Assembly: GCF_035998295.1 (NCBI RefSeq)
Contig: NZ_DASYHS010000106.1
Span: 1-19,043 of the forward strand
Direction of reading: 5' to 3'
DNA length: 19,043 bases
DNA from: DASYHS01 sp035998295
GTDB taxonomy: Bacteria > Pseudomonadota > Alphaproteobacteria > Azospirillales > Azospirillaceae
Shown here: in pieces, positions 5,719 to 14,087 of the stretch
Layout of the letters: each line of letters opens with the position of its first letter
Position numbering within the stretch: position 1 is the first letter of the stretch
Position numbers and translations under genes: made by a program
Notes under the pieces: generated by a model
What the model was told of the DNA's origin: nothing
Databases searched by the model: none
The model's input: only the letters and a program-made list of their open reading frames with translations

Positions 5719-7786
5719 GGCGCCATGCCGCCATCAGCGCGCCGACCACCAGCAGCAGGACCAGCCCGGCCGGCACCAGCGGCGCTTCCGAGACGCCGGT
5801 GACGACGTAGTCGCCGTTCGCGCGCAGCCCGATCCAGTCGCGGCCGGCCTGGGTGCCGTCGGCGTCGGTGCGGCGCACCTCGATGCCGTCGCCGTCGCCG
5901 TGCTCGGCCAGCCACAAGATGCCGCCGCCGCTCGCCTCGGCGGCCGGGCGCATCGCCTCCTCGGTCGTGCGCAGGTCGGCGAACTCCGGCGGGTTGACCG
6001 CCCCGACCACCGCCAGCGCCATGCGTTCGCCGTCGGTGACCCGGTAGATCCCCGGCGTGTCCGCGACGACCACCGCGCTCGCCAGCCCGGTCGCGTCTTC
6101 CGTCAGCTCGAGCTCGCGTTCCGCCCCGTCGGGCCCGGTCAGCGTGACCGGCCGGTCGTCCGGCTCCAGCGAGCGGCGCTCGACCGTGATCCGGCTGCCG
6201 TCGACCCGCGTGCGCAGGTCGTTCTCCTCCAGCTCCGGTTCCTTCATCAGCCAGTGCGCGAGGCGGCGCAGCAGCTCGGCCTGCGGCCCGCCGCCCTCGT
6301 AGCCGCGCGACCACAGCCAGATCTGGTCGCTCATGATCTGGGCGACGCGGCCTTCGCCGACCCGGTCCAGGATCAGCAGCGGCCGGCCCTCGGCCCCTTC
6401 CATCACCACGGTGCCGCTGGTCGGCCGCGCCTCGATCTGGCGCAGCCAGCGGCCCCATTGCGGCGCGCCGTCCGCGCCGCCGTCGCCCGGCAGGCCGGCC
6501 GTGACGGGATGGCGGCGGCCGGTCTCGGTGACGCGGGGATGGAAGCCCTGCTCGATCACCTCGCCGGTCGGCTCGCCGGGCAGCACCTCGCCGAGCGGCG
6601 TGCGATAGAGGCTGAGCGGCGTCGCGAAGCTGGGGCCGCCCGCCTCCAGCAGCGCGCCGCCCTGGCGGACGAACTCCGCGATGTTGGCGAGGTAGAGCTG
6701 CGGCAGCACGCCCTGGCGCTGGTAGCGGTCGAAGATGATCAGGTCGAACTCGTCGATCTTCAACTCGAACAGCTCGCGGATCGGGAAGGCGATCAGCGAC
6801 AGCTCCCGCGTCGGCGTGCCGTCCTGCTTCTCGGGCGGGCGCAGGATCGTGAAATGCACGAGGTCGACCCCCGGATCGACCTTCAGCAGGTTGCGCCAGG
6901 TCCGCTCGCCGGCATGCGGCTCGCCCGAGACCAGCAGCACGCGCAGCCGGTCGCGCACGCCGTTGACCACGACCGCCGCCCGGTTGTTGGCCAGCGTCAG
7001 CTCCTGCGAGGCCGCCTCGACCTCGAACTCCAGCACGTTCTGCCCGCCATGCTCGACCGGGAAGGCGAGCTGCTGGTCGGCCCCGACCCGCATGCGGTAG
7101 GCGCGCGCCTCGCCGCCGTCCTGGCGCACCGTCAGCATCGCCTCGCCGTCGCTCCCCTCCGGCAGGTCGTCGACCCTCAGCGTCACCGTGACCTCCCGGC
7201 CGACGATGCCGAAATTCGGCGCCTGGACGACCGTCAGCCGGCGGTCGGCCTCGTCGCGCTCGCCCGTCAGCAGGGTGTGGACCGGGCCCATCGTGTCCAG
7301 GCCGCGCGCGCCGGCCGGCAGGTCGTGGACCTGGCCATCGGTGACCAGCACCGCGCCCGCGAGCCGGCGGCGCGGCACGTCGGCGACGGCGCGCTCCAGC
7401 GCCTCGAACAGGCGGGTCTCGCCGAGCGCGCCGTCGTCGCCGCCCGCGCGCACGACCCGCAGCTCCAGGTCCGGCTGCTCCTCCAGCCGCCCGCGCAGCC
7501 GCGCCAGCGCCGCCTCGGTGCGCTCGCGGCGCCGGCCGACGTCCTGGCTCGGGCTGTCGTCGACGACGACGACCGCGACGTCTTTGATCGGGTCGCGCTC
7601 CTCGCGCACCAGCGACGGGTTCGCCAGCGCCAGCATCAGCGCCGTCAGCGCCAGCAGCCGCCACCCGGTGCCGCGCGCCCGGCGTAGCGCCGCCAGCAGC
7701 AGCACGGCGGCGGCGAGCGCGATCAGCGGGCCCAGCACCGCCCAGGGCACCAGCGGCGCGAAGGCGATCGAGGTTGCGGACGTCAT
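5705..7786 (-). CDS. Membrane protein with VWA-like and amidotransferase-like domains
   Basis: A 693-residue envelope protein, last gene of the MoxR operon. Two N-terminal membrane segments (about 13-34 and 42-58) are followed by a von Willebrand A-like domain: VAVVVVDDSPS at 70-80 has the MIDAS pattern D-x-S-x-S, and VLVTDGQ (146-152) is a typical central strand. A beta-rich region follows (about 185-280). A class-I glutamine-amidotransferase-like fold starts at about 281 (LRVLLVSGEPHAGERTWRNL; FDLIIFDRYQ; FVRQGGALLEAGGPSF) with no obvious catalytic Cys, so it is probably a structural or ligand-binding version. A last membrane helix spans about 669-688. The ATG at 7786 overlaps the preceding stop (ATGA, 7783-7786), indicating translational coupling. 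It probably acts with the upstream DUF4159 protein in an envelope complex served by MoxR. Confidence 0.85.
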   Translation of the reverse strand: MTSATSIAFAPLVPWAVLGPLIALAAAVLLLAALRRARGTGWRLLALTALMLALANPSLVREERDPIKDVAVVVVDDSPSQDVGRRRERTEAALARLRGRLEEQPDLELRVVRAGGDDGALGETRLFEALERAVADVPRRRLAGAVLVTDGQVHDLPAGARGLDTMGPVHTLLTGERDEADRRLTVVQAPNFGIVGREVTVTLRVDDLPEGSDGEAMLTVRQDGGEARAYRMRVGADQQLAFPVEHGGQNVLEFEVEAASQELTLANNRAAVVVNGVRDRLRVLLVSGEPHAGERTWRNLLKVDPGVDLVHFTILRPPEKQDGTPTRELSLIAFPIRELFELKIDEFDLIIFDRYQRQGVLPQLYLANIAEFVRQGGALLEAGGPSFATPLSLYRTPLGEVLPGEPTGEVIEQGFHPRVTETGRRHPVTAGLPGDGGADGAPQWGRWLRQIEARPTSGTVVMEGAEGRPLLILDRVGEGRVAQIMSDQIWLWSRGYEGGGPQAELLRRLAHWLMKEPELEENDLRTRVDGSRITVERRSLEPDDRPVTLTGPDGAERELELTEDATGLASAVVVADTPGIYRVTDGERMALAVVGAVNPPEFADLRTTEEAMRPAAEASGGGILWLAEHGDGDGIEVRRTDADGTQAGRDWIGLRANGDYVVTGVSEAPLVPAGLVLLLVVGALMAAWRREGR

Positions 7787-10533
7787 TGGCCGAGCCGCTC
7801 CAGGATTGCCGGCACATGGACCTGGTCGGCCTTGTAGTTGCCGGTCAGTGCGTACATCACGACGTTCACGCCGAAACGGTAGGCCATCTCGCGCTGGCGC
7901 TCGCCGCCCGGCACCACCGCATTGAGCGGCTGGCCGTACTCGTTGGCCGCCCAGGCGCCGGCCCAGTCGTTGGAGCCGACGATCACCGAGGACACGCCGT
8001 CGTTGCTGCGCTGCTCCTGCGCCTCGGCCCAGACGTCGCCGCCGGCGTAGCGGCCGGGGAAGTCCTGCAGCAGGTAGAAGGACTTGGTCAGCACGTGGTC
8101 GGGCGGGATCGGGGCCAGCGGCGGGACGTCGAGCCCCTCGACCAGTTCGCGCAGGCGCTGGCCGCCCGGCCCGCCGCCGCCGAGGTCGCCCGCCGGGCCG
8201 AGCCGGCGGTCGCGGGTGTCGAACAGGATCGTGCCGCCGTTGCGCAGGTAGCCGTTCAGCCGCGCCGTCGCCTCGTCGGAAGGGCGGGGCTGGTCGGGCG
8301 ACACCGCCCAGTACAGCAGCGGGAAGAACGCCAGCTCGTCCGTCTCCAGGTCGACGGCCATCGCCCCCGCCGTCTCGACCGCGGTGCGGCGGTTCAGGAT
8401 CTGGCTCAGCCCCTCCAGCCCCGCATGCGTCTGCTCGTCCAGCGCCCGGTCGCCCGTGCGCACATAGGCGAGATAGGTGTCGGAGGCCGCGCGCAGCGCG
8501 AAGTCCTCGTCGGCGCGCGCTTGGCCGGGCATGCCGGCGGCGAGCACCGCCGCCAGAACGGCCGCCCCGGCCGCCGCCGCCCGCGCCCGGTGGGGCGCGG
8601 CGCCGGTCCTGCGCGTGCCGAGCAGCCCGCGCAGCAGCAGCGCCAGGACCACGTCCAGGATCGTCAGCGCCGCCGCGCCGGCGAGCAGCCACGGCTTCAG
8701 GTCGACCTCGTCGCGCCCGGCATAGGACGCGCGCGCGATCCCCGCCGGCAGCCCGCGCAGCATCTCGACCTCTCCCACCAGCGAGGACAGGTTGAGCGCG
8801 CGCCGCGCCTGCGCGGTGCCGTAGAAGCCCGGCGGATGGCGGGGGCCGACCGCCTCGGGCCCGAAGGCGTCGCGCGCCAGCGGCAGGCTGGTCGCCGGCG
8901 GCGGCACCAGCCGGCCGAGCCCGTCCAGCACCTCGACCGGCTCGTAGCTGGCTTGGCTCGCCGCCCCGGCGACGCCGGCGGACAGCGCCACCAGGCGCTG
9001 CATCATCTGCACGAACAGGCCGGAGAGCGGCAGGTTGGACCAGTCCGGGTTGGCGGTCGTGTGGACCAGGACGATGCGGCCCTCGCCCCGCGTCGCCGCC
9101 GTGACCAGCGGCGTGCCGTCGGCGAGCCGGGCCCAGGTCCGGTCGGCCAGGTCCAGCGTCGGCTCGGCCAGCACCTGGCGCGAGACCGTGACGTCGTCCG
9201 GCACCGCCAGCCCGGCGAACGGGCTCTCGGCCGCGAACGGGGCGAGCCGGGCCGGCTCGCTCCAGGACAGCGCCCCGCCGAGCGCGCGGTCGCCCAGCCT
9301 GAGCCGCGCCGGCACCAGCTCGTCGGCGCTCTGCGACAGGCGGGGGCCGGCGAAGCGGACCAGCAGGCCGCCCTGCTCGACCCAGTTGCCGACCGCCTCG
9401 GCCTCGCTCTCGGTCAGCGCGCCGATGTCGGCCATGACCATGACCGCGAGGTCGCGCTCCAGCAGCTCGGCGACCGAGCCGTAGCGCACCTCGCTGAACG
9501 GCGTCAGCGCGCGGTCCAGGTAGTAGAAGTCGCTCAGCAGCGGCTGGGCCGAGCCCTCCGCCCGGCCCGAGACGAGGCCGACCGGCCGGCGCCGCCAGCG
9601 CTCGTCCAGCAGCAGGGCGGCGCCGGCCGTGCTCTCGCCCTCGATCGCGATGCGGGTCACCTCGTTGCGCAGCTCCGTCGGCAGGTCGAGGCGCAGCTCG
9701 GCGCCGCGCGCGTCCCGGGGGAAGGAGACGGTCTCGCGCGCCAGCAGGCGGCCGTCCTCGGCCGTGGCACGCAGCGTCACCGGGGCGGCCGGCCCGTCCG
9801 CGGCCCGCAGGACGCGCACCGCCAGCTCCGTTCCCTCGCCGGCGGGCACGACCAGCCGGGCGAGCCGGTCGGGCGTCTCCGACAGCACCTCGGCGCTGCC
9901 GAACCGCTGCAGGCGTTCGGCCAGCGCCGCGTCGTCGGGGCCGGCGAGGCCGTCCGACAGCCACACCGCATGCGCGGAGCCGACATCGCCGACGCGCTCC
10001 AGCGCTGCCAGCGCCGCCTCGCGGTCGGCGGGCCAGGGCTGGGGCGCCAGCGTCTGGACGAAGCCGCGCGCGTCCGCCGGCCGCATCGGCCCCTCGACCT
10101 CGGGCGCGGTGCCGTCGGCGGCACGCGCGGTCGCCAGCACCATCACGGTGCGCCCGGCGCGCTCGGCGCGGTCGATCGTCTCCTCCAGCGCGCTCTGGCG
10201 CGCGGGCCAGTCGCGGCCGGCGGCCCAGCCGTTGTCGACGACGACCAGCACCGGGCCGCTGCCCGGCATGCCGGCCCGCGGGTTCAGCAGGGGATGGGCC
10301 AGCGCCAGGATCACCAGCGCGCCCAGCAGCAGGCGCAGGATCACCAGCCACAGCGGCGTGCGCGCGGGCGTCTCCTCGGGGGCGTGGAGGTCGCGCAGCA
10401 GCCGCAGCGCCGGGAAGCGGACGACCCGCGGGCTCGGCGGCGTGACCCGCAGCAGCCAGTAGAGCGCCGGCAGCACCACCAGGGCCGTGAGGACCCAGGG
10501 GGCCGCGAAGGCGAGCGATCCCAACGACAGCAT
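7783..10533 (-). CDS. BatA-like N-terminus fused to DUF4159 membrane protein
   Basis: A 916-residue protein. Two N-terminal membrane helices (about 8-28 and 60-80) resemble the BatA/TIGR02226-type start (FAAPWVLTALVVLPALYWLL). A degenerate VWA-like strand follows (VLVVVDNGWAAG, 95-106; the MIDAS serines are lost). The large middle part contains an amidotransferase-like element (NWVEQGGLLVRFAGPRL). Hydrophobic helices lie at about 615-637 and 652-670; the second ends GQARA like a signal-peptide cleavage site. The DUF4159 domain is about 675-916 (PLLYWAV; LRNGGTILFDTRD; FYLLQDFPGRY; SNDWAGAWA; ending near GNYKADQVHVPAILERLGQ). The DUF4159 part should face the periplasm. Start ATG at 10533, 4 bases after the DUF58 stop. 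Proteins of this build regularly sit in MoxR-DUF58 operons; their biochemical role is not established. Confidence 0.88.
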   Translation of the reverse strand: MLSLGSLAFAAPWVLTALVVLPALYWLLRVTPPSPRVVRFPALRLLRDLHAPEETPARTPLWLVILRLLLGALVILALAHPLLNPRAGMPGSGPVLVVVDNGWAAGRDWPARQSALEETIDRAERAGRTVMVLATARAADGTAPEVEGPMRPADARGFVQTLAPQPWPADREAALAALERVGDVGSAHAVWLSDGLAGPDDAALAERLQRFGSAEVLSETPDRLARLVVPAGEGTELAVRVLRAADGPAAPVTLRATAEDGRLLARETVSFPRDARGAELRLDLPTELRNEVTRIAIEGESTAGAALLLDERWRRRPVGLVSGRAEGSAQPLLSDFYYLDRALTPFSEVRYGSVAELLERDLAVMVMADIGALTESEAEAVGNWVEQGGLLVRFAGPRLSQSADELVPARLRLGDRALGGALSWSEPARLAPFAAESPFAGLAVPDDVTVSRQVLAEPTLDLADRTWARLADGTPLVTAATRGEGRIVLVHTTANPDWSNLPLSGLFVQMMQRLVALSAGVAGAASQASYEPVEVLDGLGRLVPPPATSLPLARDAFGPEAVGPRHPPGFYGTAQARRALNLSSLVGEVEMLRGLPAGIARASYAGRDEVDLKPWLLAGAAALTILDVVLALLLRGLLGTRRTGAAPHRARAAAAGAAVLAAVLAAGMPGQARADEDFALRAASDTYLAYVRTGDRALDEQTHAGLEGLSQILNRRTAVETAGAMAVDLETDELAFFPLLYWAVSPDQPRPSDEATARLNGYLRNGGTILFDTRDRRLGPAGDLGGGGPGGQRLRELVEGLDVPPLAPIPPDHVLTKSFYLLQDFPGRYAGGDVWAEAQEQRSNDGVSSVIVGSNDWAGAWAANEYGQPLNAVVPGGERQREMAYRFGVNVVMYALTGNYKADQVHVPAILERLGQ

Positions 10534-10537
10534 GGCG

Positions 10538-11467
10538 TCACCCGGCGGCTTGGCGGGAGACGGCGGCGTGCAGGGCCAGCAGCGCCGTCTGGGGCGGTCG
10601 GTCGGTGCGGTGCGCGGAGAAGCTCCACCCGGCCGTGCGGGCCAGGGCGGACAGGCCGTCGCGCTGCGCCGCGAGGCGTTCGAGATAGGCGCCCCGGACG
10701 GCCTCGACCCGCGGCACCAGGACCGCCTCCTCTCCCTGGAGGCCGGCGAACTCGACGCGGCCGTCGAAGGGCAGCGTCTCCTCCGCCGGGTCGAGCACCT
10801 GGAGCAGGTGCCCCCGCACGCCCCGCGCGGTCAGGGCCGAGACGGTGCGCCGGATCTCGTCCAGCGGCGACAGCAGGTCGCCGACCAGCACCGTCTGGGC
10901 GTGGCGCGGCAGGGGCTTGGGCGCCGGCACGTCGGCCGCGTCCCCGACTTCCCCGGGCGGCCCCCCCGCCGGCCCCCCCGCCGACAGCGCGGCCGCGATG
11001 CGGTCGATCGTGAAGGTGTTGGCGCCGGGCGGGTGCTCCCCGTCCAGCAGCGCCACCCGCTCGCCGCCGCGCACCAGCAGCAGCGCCAGCGCCAGGGTCA
11101 GCAGCCGGGCGCGCTCGCCCTTGGTCGGCAGGGCGGGGGCCGAGCGGTAGTCCATGCTGGCCGTACGGTCGCACCACAGCCACACGCTCTGCGCCGCCTC
11201 CCATTCGGTCTCGCGCACGAAGACGCGCTGGCTCCTGGCGGACTGGCGCCAGTCGATCGTCGTCGTCGCGTCGCCGGGCTCGTAGCGGCGGAACTGCCAG
11301 AAGGTCTCGCCGGTGCCGACCCGGCGCCGGCCGTGGACGCCCTGGGCGACGGTCGCGGCGACGCGCTCGGCCGCGACGAGCAGCGGCGGCAGGCGCGCCG
11401 AGAGCGCCTCCGCGCGCTGGCGGGCCTGGAGCGCGTCGGCGGCGGCGGAGGGGGGCGTCCTGCTCAC
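10538..11467 (-). CDS. DUF58 domain protein, MoxR partner
   Basis: A 309-residue protein with the DUF58 signature GTGETFWQFRRYEPGDATTT (51-70) followed by IDWRQSARSQRVFVRETE (71-88). The VWA-like fold after it carries WLWCDRTASM (97-106), a partial metal-ion-dependent adhesion site (D-x-T-x-S). DUF58 proteins are the usual companions of MoxR AAA+ ATPases, and binding to MoxR or to metal is the accepted working model. It starts with GTG at 11467, 10 bases after the moxR stop. The stretch AGGPAGGPPG (about residues 160-172) is encoded by two tandem 12-bp units each with a seven-base homopolymer, an unusual slippage-prone spot. No membrane helix is obvious, so it is probably cytoplasmic or peripheral. 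Confidence 0.88.
   Translation of the reverse strand: MSRTPPSAAADALQARQRAEALSARLPPLLVAAERVAATVAQGVHGRRRVGTGETFWQFRRYEPGDATTTIDWRQSARSQRVFVRETEWEAAQSVWLWCDRTASMDYRSAPALPTKGERARLLTLALALLLVRGGERVALLDGEHPPGANTFTIDRIAAALSAGGPAGGPPGEVGDAADVPAPKPLPRHAQTVLVGDLLSPLDEIRRTVSALTARGVRGHLLQVLDPAEETLPFDGRVEFAGLQGEEAVLVPRVEAVRGAYLERLAAQRDGLSALARTAGWSFSAHRTDRPPQTALLALHAAVSRQAAG
10959..10982. repeat. Tandem 12-bp repeat with twin C7 tracts
   Basis: GGCCCCCCCGCC occurs twice in immediate succession (10959-10970, 10971-10982), giving two runs of seven C (G7 on the coding strand of the DUF58 gene). A one-base slip in either run would frameshift that gene. It may be a phase-variation-prone site, or simply a place where sequencing errors are likely; the frame shown is intact. 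Confidence 0.75.
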
Positions 11468-11477
11468 CGGGCGCGGT

Positions 11478-12488
11478 TCACAGCAGCGGGCGGCACAGGC
11501 GCGCGATCACGTCGTCCAGCGTGACGCCGTCGGCGCGCGCGCCGAAGTTCAGCGCCATGCGGTGCTTCAGCACCGGCTGGGCCAGGGCCAGCACGTCGTC
11601 CAGCGACGGGCTGAGCCGGCCGTCGAGCACGGCGCGCGCGCGCGCCGCCAGCATCAGCGCCTGGCTCGCGCGCGGGCCGGGGCCCCAGGCGACATGGGCG
11701 CGCACCTCGGGCAGGTCGGAGGTCTCCGGCCGTCCCGAGCGCACCAGGTCCAGCACGCCCTCGACCACCGTCTCGCCGACGGGGATGCGGCGCACCAGGC
11801 GCTGCGCGGCCTGGAGGTCCTCCGACGACATCACCGTGACCGCGGTCTCGCTGACGGCCCCGGTGGTCGCGATCAGCATCCGGCGCTCGGCGTCCAGGTC
11901 GGGATAGCCGACGTCGACCTGCATCAGGAAGCGGTCGAGCTGCGCTTCGGGCAGCGGGTAGGTCCCCTCCTGCTCGAGCGGGTTCTGCGTCGCCAGCACG
12001 TGGAAGGGCTGGGGCAGCGGGTGGTACTGGCCGGCCACCGACACGCGCTGCTCCTGCATCGCCTGGAGCAGCGCCGACTGGGTGCGGGGGCTGGCGCGGT
12101 TGATCTCGTCCGCCATCAGCAGCTGGCTGAACACCGGGCCGGGCAGGAAGCGGAAGGCGCGGCGGCCGTTCTCCGCCTCCTCCAGCACCTCCGAGCCCAG
12201 GATGTCGGCCGGCATCAGGTCGGGCGTGCACTGGATGCGCTTCTCGGCCAGGCCCAGCACCGTGCCGAGCGTCTCGACCAGGCGCGTCTTGGCGAGGCCG
12301 GGCACGCCGATCAGCAGCAGGTGCCCGCCCGCCAGCAGCGTGATCAGGCTGAGGTCGACCACGTCCTGCTGGCCGAAGATGACGCGGCCGATCCGGTCGC
12401 GCACCGTGCCGAGACGCGCGCCCAGCATCTCCACCTCCGCGAGGAGCTGCGCGGGATTCTCGGCGAAGGGGGCTTCTGTTGCAGTCAC
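11478..12488 (-). CDS. moxR: MoxR family AAA+ ATPase
   Basis: A 336-residue AAA+ ATPase. Walker A is GVPGLAKT (61-68), Walker B LLMADEIN (123-130), sensor 1 ATQNP (166-170), and the arginine-finger region EAQLDRF (181-187). The family mark FGQQDVV (38-44) is present, and the C-terminal helical lid covers about 220-336. MoxR proteins use ATP to remodel or mature partner complexes, commonly those with VWA-domain proteins, which is what follows in this operon. The start is GTG at 12488 with a modest purine-rich site (AGAGGG) upstream. It is the first gene of the minus-strand operon and is divergent from the DUF1285 operon across 170 bases. The substrate complex is unknown; the two large membrane proteins downstream are the natural candidates. 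Confidence 0.93.
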   Translation of the reverse strand: MTATEAPFAENPAQLLAEVEMLGARLGTVRDRIGRVIFGQQDVVDLSLITLLAGGHLLLIGVPGLAKTRLVETLGTVLGLAEKRIQCTPDLMPADILGSEVLEEAENGRRAFRFLPGPVFSQLLMADEINRASPRTQSALLQAMQEQRVSVAGQYHPLPQPFHVLATQNPLEQEGTYPLPEAQLDRFLMQVDVGYPDLDAERRMLIATTGAVSETAVTVMSSEDLQAAQRLVRRIPVGETVVEGVLDLVRSGRPETSDLPEVRAHVAWGPGPRASQALMLAARARAVLDGRLSPSLDDVLALAQPVLKHRMALNFGARADGVTLDDVIARLCRPLL

Positions 12489-12658
12489 GATCGGCCCTCT
12501 GGGCTAGAATGACGGGCGGCGTTCAATCCGCCAGGCGAACGACCTATGTTAGCAGTGTGGCGAAAATGCGAACCGCCGCCCCGATCCTATCAGCAAACAC
12601 GGGGCCGCGGGCAATGACCGCACGCAGGGTCGGACCACGAGGGGCGAGGGGGCGGAAC

Positions 12659-13171
12659 ATGGAGCGGGGCGCGTTTCCGACGGCCGAGGACGAGCGCTAC
12701 GACATCCGCATCGCCCGGGACGGGACGTGGTACTATCACGGCTCGCCGATCGGGCGGATCGAGCTGGTGAAGCTGTTCTCGACCGTGCTCAGGCGCGACG
12801 AGGCCGGCGACTACTGGCTGATCACGCCGGCCGAGCGGGGGCGCATCGTCGTCGACGACGCGCCCTTCGTCGCGGTCGAGGTCGAGGCGGAGGGGAGCGG
12901 GCCGGACCGGCGCCTGACCTTCCGCACCAATCTCGACCACCGGGTGACGGCGGGGCCCGACCACCCGATCCGGGTCGAGACCGATGCTGACACCGGGGAG
13001 CCGAGACCCTACATCCTGGTGCGTGACCGTCTCGAGGCGCTGATCGTGCGGCCGGTCTTCTACGAGCTGGTCGAACGCGCGGAGGAGAGGCGCGGGGACG
13101 GGGGGCAGTCGAGGTTGGGCATATGGAGCATGGGAATCTTCTTCGACCTGGGGAGCATGTCCGCGCCGTGA
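12659..13171 (+). CDS. DUF1285 domain protein
   Basis: A 170-residue soluble protein of the DUF1285 family. Recognisable parts are IARDGTWYYHGSPIGR (20-35), LVKLFSTVLRRDEAGDYWLI (38-57) and VVDDAPFVAVEVE, followed by a second small beta domain (LTFRTNLDHRVTAGPDHPI; PYILVRDRLEALI). Two-domain structures of this kind are known but have no agreed function. I chose the ATG at 12659 because conserved-looking sequence begins soon after and a GGGGGCGG stretch precedes it; an in-frame ATG at 12614 would add an Arg-rich unlikely leader. It heads the plus-strand operon, and its stop overlaps the next gene's GTG. Confidence 0.85.
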   Translation: MERGAFPTAEDERYDIRIARDGTWYYHGSPIGRIELVKLFSTVLRRDEAGDYWLITPAERGRIVVDDAPFVAVEVEAEGSGPDRRLTFRTNLDHRVTAGPDHPIRVETDADTGEPRPYILVRDRLEALIVRPVFYELVERAEERRGDGGQSRLGIWSMGIFFDLGSMSAP

Positions 13172-13800
13172 CGTCGGACCGTTCCGGCGCCCGCTTCCTG
13201 GAGCGCCTGCCCGAGCTGCTCTCGGCGGTGCCCCGGGGCCGCGTGCGCGGCGACCACGACCTCAACCCCGACATGGCGCCGTCGCGGCCGCTGAGGCCGG
13301 CGGCCGTGCTCGTCCCCCTGGTCGAGCGGCCGGCGGGGCCGACCCTGATCTTCACCCAGCGGACCGCGCATCTGGCCGCGCATGCCGGCCAGATCAGCTT
13401 TCCCGGCGGCGGGCTGGAGGAATGCGACGCCGACGAGGCGGCCTGCGCGCTGCGCGAGACGCGCGAGGAGATCGGCCTGGAGGACCGCCACGTCCGCGTC
13501 CTCGGCCGGCTCGACACCTACGTGACGCGCACGGGCTTCGAGGTGGCGCCGGTGGTCGGCCTCGTCCGCCCGCCCTTCGAGCTGGCCCCCGACCCGTTCG
13601 AGGTGGCGGAGGTGTTCGAGGTGCCGCTGTCGTTCTTCCTCGACCCGGCGAGCCGGCTCAGGCACAGCCGCACGGTCCAGGGGACGGAGCGCTTCTTCTA
13701 CGCCTTCCCCTATGGCGAGCGCTACATCTGGGGCGCCACCGCCGGGATGCTGGTCAATCTCTGCGACGTCCTGAACGAGGCATGCTCAGAAGCTTCCTGA
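13168..13800 (+). CDS. CoA pyrophosphatase (NUDIX hydrolase, NudL-like)
   Basis: A 210-residue NUDIX enzyme expected to split CoA or acyl-CoA to 3',5'-ADP and phosphopantetheine. The CoA-pyrophosphatase signature precedes the Nudix box: IFTQRTAHLAAHAGQISF (61-78) then PGGGLEE. The metal-binding part of the box is ALRETREEIGL (94-104). Downstream SFFLDP (156-161) and ERFFYAFPYGERYIWGATA (174-192) are typical of the subfamily. Start: GTG at 13168 overlaps the DUF1285 stop (GTGA) and gives the usual short N-terminus. An in-frame ATG at 13123 with GAGG upstream would add 15 residues and cannot be excluded. It overlaps the DUF6111 gene by 19 bases, so the operon is tightly coupled. Confidence 0.88.
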   Translation: MTSDRSGARFLERLPELLSAVPRGRVRGDHDLNPDMAPSRPLRPAAVLVPLVERPAGPTLIFTQRTAHLAAHAGQISFPGGGLEECDADEAACALRETREEIGLEDRHVRVLGRLDTYVTRTGFEVAPVVGLVRPPFELAPDPFEVAEVFEVPLSFFLDPASRLRHSRTVQGTERFFYAFPYGERYIWGATAGMLVNLCDVLNEACSEAS

Positions 13801-14087
13801 TGGTGCTGCTGCCGCTGGCGGCACCGACCCTGATCTACCTGGCCTACGTGCTGACGGTCGAGCGGCGGCGCGCCCTGGCCGGGCCGGGGACCGCGCAGCC
13901 CTGGTGGGTCGCAGCACCCTGGGTGCGGCTGATCGGGGCGGGCGTGGCGCTGGCGGCGCTGGTGCTGGTCGGCATGGCGCTGGTCGGCGGCGGCGAGCCC
14001 GGCGGCGTCTACGTCCCGGCGCATGTCGTCGACGGCGAGGTGGTGCCCGGCGCCACCGTGCCGGTCCCCGAGGGGGTGCCGGAGTGA
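13782..14087 (+). CDS. DUF6111 small membrane protein
   Basis: A 101-residue protein with two membrane helices (about 1-23, LRSFLMVLLPLAAPTLIYLAY... and 47-67, WVRLIGAGVALAALVLVGMA). A basic loop (ERRRALAGPG) lies between them, and a periplasmic tail reads GGVYVPAHVVDGEVVPG. This matches the DUF6111 family, found between NUDIX and cca genes in alphaproteobacteria. Function unknown. It starts at ATG 13782 inside the 3' end of the NUDIX gene, and its TGA overlaps the cca GTG (GTGA, 14084-14087). Confidence 0.82.
   Translation: MLRSFLMVLLPLAAPTLIYLAYVLTVERRRALAGPGTAQPWWVAAPWVRLIGAGVALAALVLVGMALVGGGEPGGVYVPAHVVDGEVVPGATVPVPEGVPE

Noticed and set aside
5705..10351. 1548-codon minus-strand frame spanning two genes
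   Set aside because: Only its last 693 codons, from the ATG at 7786, are real; the upstream part is an Arg/Ala-rich out-of-frame reading of the DUF4159 gene.
7774..11013. 1079-codon plus-strand frame
   Set aside because: Antisense to the MoxR operon, Gln/Arg/Ala-rich with no motif; the minus-strand proteins have clear families.
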